Shown here in pieces: positions 58,800 through 64,000 of a stretch of 64,000 nucleotides of DNA (position 1 is the stretch's first letter; the number at the start of each line of letters is the position of its first letter). The notes beneath the pieces are model-generated. The model was not told the DNA's origin, did no database searches, and was given only the letters and a program-made list of their open reading frames with translations. Made by a program: the position numbers and the translations under genes. The stretch is from Candidatus Tectimicrobiota bacterium (lineage in GTDB: Bacteria; JACPUC01). Location of the stretch: positions 62,001 to 126,000 of the forward strand of contig JACPUC010000017.1 in the NCBI GenBank assembly GCA_016192455.1. The letters are read 5' to 3'.

Positions 58800-59723
58800 A
58801 TGCGCACCACGCTGCTGCTGCTCTTGGTGGCGTTCTTAGCCTCGATCCCCTTCCTGGGGTCGAGCTACTTGCCGACCTTCTTCATCATCCTGTTCATGAA
58901 CCTCATCCTGGCATCGAGCTACGACATCGTCGGCGGCTACCTCGGCTACGTCAACCTCGGGCACGCCGTCTTCTTCGGCCTCGGCGCCTACACCTTCGGC
59001 ATCACCTGGAACGCGCAGGCGCCGCTCGGCGTGGCCTTCGTCTGCGCGGTGGCGGCGGCGGTGATCTTCGCGGCGCTGATGGCCTACCCCTTCTTCCGCC
59101 TGCACGGCGCTTACTTCTCCCTGGGCACCTTCGGGCTCATCCGCCTCTTCGAGCTCCTGGCCTTCAACTTCGGCAGCCTGACGGGAGGCTCGGGCGGCCT
59201 CAGCGTCCCTTCCAGCTACCGGCTCCTGCCGACCTTCTACACCACACTCATTCTGGCCCTCCTGACGCTCGCCATCGTTTACAAGATCGCCAAGTCGCGC
59301 CTGGGGCTGGCTTTCGTGAGCATCCGCGAGGACGAGAAGGTGGCGCGCGACTTCGGCGTCCCGGTGCTGCGCTACCAAACCCTCGCCCTCATGCTCAGCG
59401 CCAGCATTGCCGGTCTCATGGGGGCGGTCTACACCTGGTACATCATCTACATCAACCCGGAGGCGGTTTTCGGCACGGAGATGGCCCTGCTGCCGGTGGC
59501 CATGGCCATGCTCGGCGGCACCGGCGCCATCGCCGGCCCGGTGATCGGCGCCGTTTTCATCTCCATCGTCGAGGAGTTCCTGTGGACGAAACTCCCGTAC
59601 CTGCACTTGGCGGCATATGGGCTGGTCATTGCGGGGGTGGGGTTGTTCATGCCGGGCGGCATTGTGCGGGTGCCGTTCATCGAGGCTCGCTTGCGCTGGC
59701 TTGGACTGGTCGAAGATCTTTGA
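58800..59723 (+). CDS. livM: Branched-chain amino acid ABC transporter permease LivM (second operon)
   Basis: 307-residue permease with MRTTLLLLLVAFLASIPFLG, then SYDIVGGYLGYVNLGHAVFF, VSIREDEKVARDFGV in the coupling region and PVAMAMLGGTGAIAGPVIGA near the C-terminus. The polar tail seen in the first-operon LivM is absent. ATG 58800 follows GAGAGGGAG; an upstream in-frame ATG (58761) adds 13 polar residues and is less likely. Confidence 0.92.
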   Translation: MRTTLLLLLVAFLASIPFLGSSYLPTFFIILFMNLILASSYDIVGGYLGYVNLGHAVFFGLGAYTFGITWNAQAPLGVAFVCAVAAAVIFAALMAYPFFRLHGAYFSLGTFGLIRLFELLAFNFGSLTGGSGGLSVPSSYRLLPTFYTTLILALLTLAIVYKIAKSRLGLAFVSIREDEKVARDFGVPVLRYQTLALMLSASIAGLMGAVYTWYIIYINPEAVFGTEMALLPVAMAMLGGTGAIAGPVIGAVFISIVEEFLWTKLPYLHLAAYGLVIAGVGLFMPGGIVRVPFIEARLRWLGLVEDL

Positions 59724-59842
59724 AAGAGAGCAGCGGCTCTCTCCCGCGAGGTGCGTCGTCGCGGTGGGCGGGTCGTCAGGCCGCGGCGGGGTGACGCGGG
59801 CGCCTCGACTCTTCGTGACAGGCAGCTCTTGAGCAGGCAATC

Positions 59843-60598
59843 ATGCCAATCATCTTGGAAGCGTCCTCCATCTCGAAGAGTTTCCGTGGCCTGATGGCCA
59901 TTTCCGACGTGAGCGTGCGGCTCGAGGAGGGCCAGATCACGGGCCTCATTGGACCGAACGGGGCCGGCAAGACGACGCTCTTCAACATCATCACCGGCGG
60001 TATTGCACCCGACCGCGGCACGGTCACCTTCCTCGGCAAGGAGCTCGGCAAGCTCACCCCCGATCGCATCTGCCGCCTCGGCATCTCCCGCACCTACCAG
60101 CTCGTCCGCCCATTCCTCAGCCTGCCGGTCTACCGGAACGTGCTCATCGGAGTCTACTTCGGGCGAGATGGGTACATCAGCTCCGCGAAGGCGGAGCGCG
60201 AGGTGGATGAGCTGCTCGAGTTCGTCGGCTTGCGCGACAAGCGCGCGGCGCGCGCCAGCGAGCTCAACACCGTGGAGCGCAAGCACCTGGAGATCGCCCG
60301 CGCCCTGGCCACCCTGCCGCGCCTCCTGCTCCTCGATGAGGTGGTGGCCGGACTCAATCCCAGCGAGACGAGCGCGGTCATGGAGTCCATCCGCGAAATC
60401 CGGCGCCGGGGTGTGACGATCTTCCTCATCGAACACGTCATGAAAGTCGTCATGGGGCTCTCCGATCACCTCCTGGTCCTGCATCACGGCGAGCTCATCG
60501 CCGAGGGCAAACCGGAGAAGGTCGCCACTTCGCCAGCCGTGGTGGAGGCCTACCTGGGTCACCGGAGACCCGCCGGAGCCTACCATGCTGAGGGTTGA
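59843..60598 (+). CDS. livG: Branched-chain amino acid ABC transporter ATP-binding protein LivG (second operon)
   Basis: 251-residue ATPase with Walker A GPNGAGKTT, ISRTYQLVRPF, a signature reduced to ASELNTVERKHLEIARALA, Walker B LLLLDEVVAGLNP and H-loop FLIEHVMKV. The signature replaces LSGG by LNTVE, a known LivG variation. It overlaps livF by 14 bases, the same overlap as in the first operon. Confidence 0.92.
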   Translation: MPIILEASSISKSFRGLMAISDVSVRLEEGQITGLIGPNGAGKTTLFNIITGGIAPDRGTVTFLGKELGKLTPDRICRLGISRTYQLVRPFLSLPVYRNVLIGVYFGRDGYISSAKAEREVDELLEFVGLRDKRAARASELNTVERKHLEIARALATLPRLLLLDEVVAGLNPSETSAVMESIREIRRRGVTIFLIEHVMKVVMGLSDHLLVLHHGELIAEGKPEKVATSPAVVEAYLGHRRPAGAYHAEG

Positions 60599-61289
60599 GC
60601 AGCTCGCCGTCTCCTACGGCATCATTCCGGCGGTGCACGACGTCTCCCTGACGGTCAATGAGAAGGAGATCGTCTCGCTCATCGGCGCCAATGGAGCCGG
60701 TAAGACCACCACCCTGAACGCCATCTCCGGAGTTCTGCCGATTCGCAGCGGGCGGGTGTTCTTCGATGGGCAGGAGCTGACGGGGGCGGGCTCGCACCGG
60801 ATCGTGGAACGCGGCCTCATCCAGATTCCGGAGGAGCGTCATCTCTTCCCGGACATGAGTGTTGCCGAGAACCTGGAAATGGGGGCCTTCTCAGCCGAGG
60901 CGCGCCACCTGGCGCGGCGGACGCTTGCCTGGGTGCACGAGCTCTTCCCCCGCCTCCATGAGCGCCGCTCGCAGCTTGCCGGCACGCTAAGCGGCGGGGA
61001 GCAGCAGATGCTGGCGATCGGTCGCGGCCTCATGGCGCGGCCGAAGCTCCTCATGCTAGACGAGCCCTCCCTCGGCCTGGCACCACTCATCGTCGACGAC
61101 CTCTTCCGCATCATGGTGGAGATCAACCGCTCCGACGTAGCGATCCTCCTGGTCGAGCAGAATGCCGCCCAGGCCCTGGAGACCTCGCACCGCGCCTACG
61201 TCATGGAGAATGGCCGCATCACCCTGGCCGGCGAGGCCCAGGCCCTGCTCGAGGATGAGCAGGTGCGCGCCGCGTACCTGGGCATCTGA
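60585..61289 (+). CDS. livF: Branched-chain amino acid ABC transporter ATP-binding protein LivF (second operon)
   Basis: 234-residue ATPase. Walker A GANGAGKTT, IPEERHLFPDMSVAENLEMG, signature LSGGEQQMLAIGR, Walker B LLMLDEPSLGLAPL and LLVEQNAAQAL are present. It ends the plus-strand operon and is followed by a hairpin before the convergent M20 gene. Confidence 0.93.
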   Translation: MLRVEQLAVSYGIIPAVHDVSLTVNEKEIVSLIGANGAGKTTTLNAISGVLPIRSGRVFFDGQELTGAGSHRIVERGLIQIPEERHLFPDMSVAENLEMGAFSAEARHLARRTLAWVHELFPRLHERRSQLAGTLSGGEQQMLAIGRGLMARPKLLMLDEPSLGLAPLIVDDLFRIMVEINRSDVAILLVEQNAAQALETSHRAYVMENGRITLAGEAQALLEDEQVRAAYLGI

Positions 61290-61325
61290 GAGCATCTTCC
61301 CGCAAGCGCGCCCGAAAACAGATGG

Positions 61326-61344
61326 GGGGGATCATTGATCCCCC
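61326..61344. terminator. Hairpin between convergent livF and M20 peptidase genes
   Basis: GGGGGATC (61326-61333) pairs with GATCCCCC (61337-61344) around ATT. There is no T-run, so it is only a possible bidirectional terminator. Confidence 0.4.
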
Positions 61345-61385
61345 GCACCACCTCGTTCCTCCTTTTGCCCGCACCTGCCTCCCCC

Positions 61386-62696
61386 CTACCCGACCCCGCA
61401 CCAGCTCATGATGAAGGCCGCCGTGGCCTTGATGGTGCTGAGGTATTCTTCCATATCGAGCCACTCATCGGCGCCGTGGAAGTTGGCGCCGGTGGCGCCG
61501 AAGGAGATGGCGGGCGTCTTTGTGTAGTTGTTGAAGAAGCGGATGTCGCTCCCCGTGGGGATGCCGCTGACGATCGGCGCGCTGCCGGTGTAGCTCTCGA
61601 TGGCCCGCTTGCTCAAGGTGACGATGTCGTCAGTCTCCGGGACCTGGCTGGGCGTGAAGCGGATGTCGCCCCAGACGATGCGCGGCGGGTTGCGGCGCAG
61701 CCAGGGGTCGCCCTGGGCGACGCGCTCCACCGCGGCGCTGATCTCCTGCTTCACGTCCTCCTCGCGCTCGCCGGGGGGGTACTGCGCCGTGGCCGTCACC
61801 ACGCAGGCCTCGGGCGTGGCGAGGTAGTAGCCGCTGCCCTTGATGCGGGCGACGCTCGGGCAGATGCAGGTGGCGTTGCCGTAGAGGCGGTCGTAGATGT
61901 CGCAAGAGACGCGCTTGCGGCGCTCGACCCCAAGCTGGCGCAGGGCGAGGACGATCTCGGCGGCCCACTCGATGGCGTTGCCCTCCTCGCGATCCATGAC
62001 GTAGAAGAGGGGCGAGGTGGGGAAGCCGGGGACGTGCACGTCGAAGGTGAGGATGCCGAGGTTGGCGATGTTGAGCTGGCGCATGCCGGTGTCGATGGGG
62101 TGGCCGTAGAAGGCGCCGTCCCCCTGCACGCCGTCGAGGATGCAGGCCATGATGCCGGGCACGCCGCCGACCTCCTCCTCGATGGTGCTGGCGAAGGTGA
62201 GGTCGCCGCGCAGCGGGATGCGGGCGCCGCGCAGGGCCGTGAGGGCCATGAGGTTCTGCACCACGCCGGCCTTGTCGTCAGCCGCGCCGCGGCCGTACAG
62301 GCGCCCGTTCTCGATGCCGCCGGCGAAGGGGTCGTGCGTCCACTTCTCGGGCGCGAAGATGGGCACCGTGTCGATGTGCGCGAAGAGGACGAGGGAGCGC
62401 CCGCCGCCGCTGCCGGGGGCGTTGCCGACGATGTTCGGGCGCTCCTCGAGGGCCTGCATGTAAGGCATCTCGTAGCAGTTGTACTCGGGGTGGGCGCGCA
62501 GCGCCTCGCGGTTGCCGACGATGCGGCGCGTCGCCAGCCCCAGCTTCTGCAGCTCCGCCTCGATGAGGCGCTGCGCCTCCCCCTCGATGGTGGTGAAGCT
62601 CTTGATGGCGATGAGCCGGCGCAACAGCCCGAAGATGTCGTCGCGGTGGTCGTCGATGTAGGACTCGGTGCGCTTCCTGGCTTCGTTGATGTCCAT
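61386..62696 (-). CDS. M20 family metallopeptidase / deacylase (ArgE/DapE type)
   Basis: 436-residue zinc hydrolase. The ligands are His in LVLFAHIDTVP, the bridging Asp in GRGAADDKAGVV, the Glu pair in ASTIEEEVGGVPG and the C-terminal His in ANFHGADEWL. The dimerisation domain lies between about residues 190 and 310. Family members remove acyl groups or cut small peptides and N-acyl amino acids. It lies downstream of the ubiD and zinc-ribbon genes on the same strand with a 24-base gap, so it probably belongs to their operon and processes a related amide. Confidence 0.9.
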   Translation of the reverse strand: MDINEARKRTESYIDDHRDDIFGLLRRLIAIKSFTTIEGEAQRLIEAELQKLGLATRRIVGNREALRAHPEYNCYEMPYMQALEERPNIVGNAPGSGGGRSLVLFAHIDTVPIFAPEKWTHDPFAGGIENGRLYGRGAADDKAGVVQNLMALTALRGARIPLRGDLTFASTIEEEVGGVPGIMACILDGVQGDGAFYGHPIDTGMRQLNIANLGILTFDVHVPGFPTSPLFYVMDREEGNAIEWAAEIVLALRQLGVERRKRVSCDIYDRLYGNATCICPSVARIKGSGYYLATPEACVVTATAQYPPGEREEDVKQEISAAVERVAQGDPWLRRNPPRIVWGDIRFTPSQVPETDDIVTLSKRAIESYTGSAPIVSGIPTGSDIRFFNNYTKTPAISFGATGANFHGADEWLDMEEYLSTIKATAAFIMSWCGVG

Positions 62697-62720
62697 ACGG
62701 CCCTCCCCTGAACCACACCC

Positions 62721-62861
62721 CTAGGCGCTGCGCTGGCGGTACACCGAGAACTCATGCGCGCAGTAGGGACAGTGGCAGTAGGCATCGGGGACCTCGAAGA
62801 ACTCGGGGTCCACGTAGAAGGTCTCTTCGCAGCGTGGGCAGTTGACGTAGACGAGGTTCAT
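62721..62861 (-). CDS. Zinc-ribbon small protein linked to UbiD (46 residues)
   Basis: Tiny gene starting at ATG 62861 with GAGGAG upstream, 11 bases after the ubiD stop. The product begins MNLVYVNCPRCEETFYVDPE and has the cysteine pairs C8-x2-C11 and C31-x2-C34, plus Cys29, in CHCPYCAHEF. This is a plausible rubredoxin-like zinc ribbon. Several UbiD-type decarboxylases (for example VdcBCD) have a small zinc-ribbon partner, so it may be an accessory subunit. That role is inferred from position. Confidence 0.75.
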   Translation of the reverse strand: MNLVYVNCPRCEETFYVDPEFFEVPDAYCHCPYCAHEFSVYRQRSA

Positions 62862-62872
62862 GGCGGCGCTCC

Positions 62873-64000
62873 TCAGCCGTAACGCTCGTACGGGATGTTC
62901 GTCAGCCGGTCGCGCGGGATGAAGTTCTCCAGGTCGATCTTCTCCATGACATCCTGGGGCACCGAGAGCTTGCGCGCGAAGCGCCGCGGGTCCACCGGTT
63001 TGGTGCAGTCGAAGCCGGTCTTCGTGCCCAGTTCGCTGGGGCGGCTGGGATCAAGGGTGGGGGCCGGCAACCCCGGCAAGACGACGATGTCGCGGTCGCC
63101 CTGGAAGCGGGTGGCGAAGGCCTGCATCACCTGCTGCTCGTCGAAGATATCGACATCGGTGTCGAAGACCCAGGCGTGCTTCACCAGGTGGTGCGAGGTG
63201 AGGGCTTCGACGAGGGCGATCTTGCTGCTCCCCTCGACGAGCTTGTCGATCTGCAGGTAGAGGTGGAACTGGCCGCAGCCGGACATGGGAGCGTAGACGT
63301 TGGTGATCGTCGGCACGGCGCGGCGCACCTTCTCGTAGGCGGCCCCCTCGCGCGTCAGCGAGCCGAGGCAGTGCGAGTGCCCCACCATGAGGTCGTACCA
63401 GTGGGCGCCGGCGCGGTGCGTCACCGCTGTCACCTCGAGGTACGGGTTCCAGCGCTGCGGGCCGCTGTAGCGGGTGTACTCGCCGAAGGGGCCTTCGGGA
63501 CGGCGCTTGCCGGCCATCAGGTGGCCCTCGATGACGAACTCGGCGTCCGCCGGCACCAGGAAGTCGTCGCCCAGGGTCTCCGACGGCACCAGTCGCAGGG
63601 GTTGGCCCAGCATGCCGCCGGCGGCCGCGAAGTGGCTATCGGTGAGGGGGATGCGCGTCTCGCAACCGAGGATGACGAGAGGGTGGGCACCCACCCAGTA
63701 GGCCACCCGCAGGTCCTCCCGGCGGCGCTCGTGCAGGGCGAAGATGTGGCCGTTGTGGGTGCTCGCTTCGAGCAGGACGCGAATCTCCCGCGGGCCGTGG
63801 ATCCAGCCGCGGTGCAGGGCCGAGTTGTCGGTGCCGTACTCCGGGTGGTAGCAGGTGAGAAAGCCGCCGCTGATGTAGGGCCCCGGGTCCATGTCGTGGT
63901 GGACGAGGGCCGGCAGTTTCGTCAGGTCTATCTCGTCGCCGCGCGCCACGACCTCCTTCACCGGCGCCTGGGCGCGCTTCACGACCACCGGCTGCCGGCG
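62873..64000 (-). CDS. UbiD family decarboxylase (third copy), N-terminus beyond the window
   Basis: At least 375 codons of a prFMN-dependent decarboxylase; the frame is open to the window edge, so the start lies outside. The key elements are intact: GTDNSALHRGWIHG (Asn and catalytic Arg), ADAEFVIEGHL (metal Glu) and RRPEGPFGEYTRYSG with both catalytic Glu. DTDVDIFDEQQVMQAFATR is the usual C-terminal segment. Of the three UbiD homologues here, this is the one with the canonical motif. Downstream are the zinc-ribbon gene and the M20 gene. Confidence 0.92.
   Translation of the reverse strand, partial: RRQPVVVKRAQAPVKEVVARGDEIDLTKLPALVHHDMDPGPYISGGFLTCYHPEYGTDNSALHRGWIHGPREIRVLLEASTHNGHIFALHERRREDLRVAYWVGAHPLVILGCETRIPLTDSHFAAAGGMLGQPLRLVPSETLGDDFLVPADAEFVIEGHLMAGKRRPEGPFGEYTRYSGPQRWNPYLEVTAVTHRAGAHWYDLMVGHSHCLGSLTREGAAYEKVRRAVPTITNVYAPMSGCGQFHLYLQIDKLVEGSSKIALVEALTSHHLVKHAWVFDTDVDIFDEQQVMQAFATRFQGDRDIVVLPGLPAPTLDPSRPSELGTKTGFDCTKPVDPRRFARKLSVPQDVMEKIDLENFIPRDRLTNIPYERYG

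Noticed and set aside
1-64000. tRNA, rRNA and CRISPR arrays
   Set aside because: No T-loop/anticodon arrangements, rRNA core sequences or regularly spaced repeats were noticed by eye on either strand; a covariance-model scan would be decisive.

Overview
The window is a GC-rich, densely coded chromosomal segment from an unidentified Gram-negative-type bacterium. Supporting signs are a pheA-hisC-tyrA ... rpsA-HU/IHF order of the kind known from proteobacteria, periplasmic binding proteins with Sec signals, many UbiD, amidohydrolase and ABC-uptake genes, and an aldehyde ferredoxin oxidoreductase. The mix resembles uncultured soil or sediment lineages such as Rokubacteria, Tectomicrobia or deltaproteobacteria-like groups. 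That placement is an inference from gene content only. No rRNA, tRNA or CRISPR was seen.

Layout. 1-8.7 kb is housekeeping: the start of priA (minus strand), then pheA-hisC-tyrA (aromatic amino acids), rpsA with a structured leader, an HU/IHF gene, miaA and a shikimate-kinase gene. 8.8-14.6 kb holds a lower-GC CocE-type hydrolase, an isoaspartyl peptidase with a histidine phosphatase, a Lon-N-domain protein and a Nudix hydrolase. 14.6-16.8 kb is a small AT-richer island: one unknown gene between an IS3 remnant and an IS630 remnant. 16.8-21.8 kb is a complete branched-chain amino-acid-type ABC operon (binding protein, livH, livM, livG, livF; minus strand). 22-28 kb carries a UbiD paralogue that appears to lack the family's catalytic residues, a small phosphatase, and the one-carbon genes fhs-folD followed by a small possibly Sm-like protein. 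28-37.3 kb has an EamA transporter, a TPR protein, an adenine-deaminase-like protein, a tungsten/molybdenum AOR, a ThDP enzyme and a second UbiD.

37.4-39.8 kb is a lower-GC patch of decayed mobile or toxin-antitoxin genes: a DUF1054 gene, a frameshifted HEPN-like gene behind a 44-residue basic protein, and hicB with a truncated hicA. 39.9-44.2 kb has pcm, an adenosine-specific kinase, a malonyl/acyl-CoA synthetase, a glutamine amidotransferase and a small exported protein. 44.3-50.9 kb is the most distinctive module: a GntR regulator, an MFS carrier that seems to start at CTG, an AprA-like flavoprotein and an 8Fe ferredoxin, flanked by two NitT/TauT-type binding proteins with no permease or ATPase beside them. 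51-57 kb contains UspA, an exported rhodanese with a small membrane protein, an ADP-forming acyl-CoA synthetase-like subunit and mutM, with two long non-coding stretches. 57-61.3 kb is a second liv operon whose binding protein survives only as a 3' remnant behind an intact-looking promoter. The window ends with an M20 peptidase, a 46-residue zinc-ribbon protein and a third UbiD whose catalytic motif is intact.

Taken together, the accessory genes point to uptake and breakdown of small organic acids and amino-acid-like compounds. Three UbiD decarboxylase homologues, two liv systems and two oxyanion/sulfonate-type binding proteins lie close to redox and CoA-ligase enzymes.
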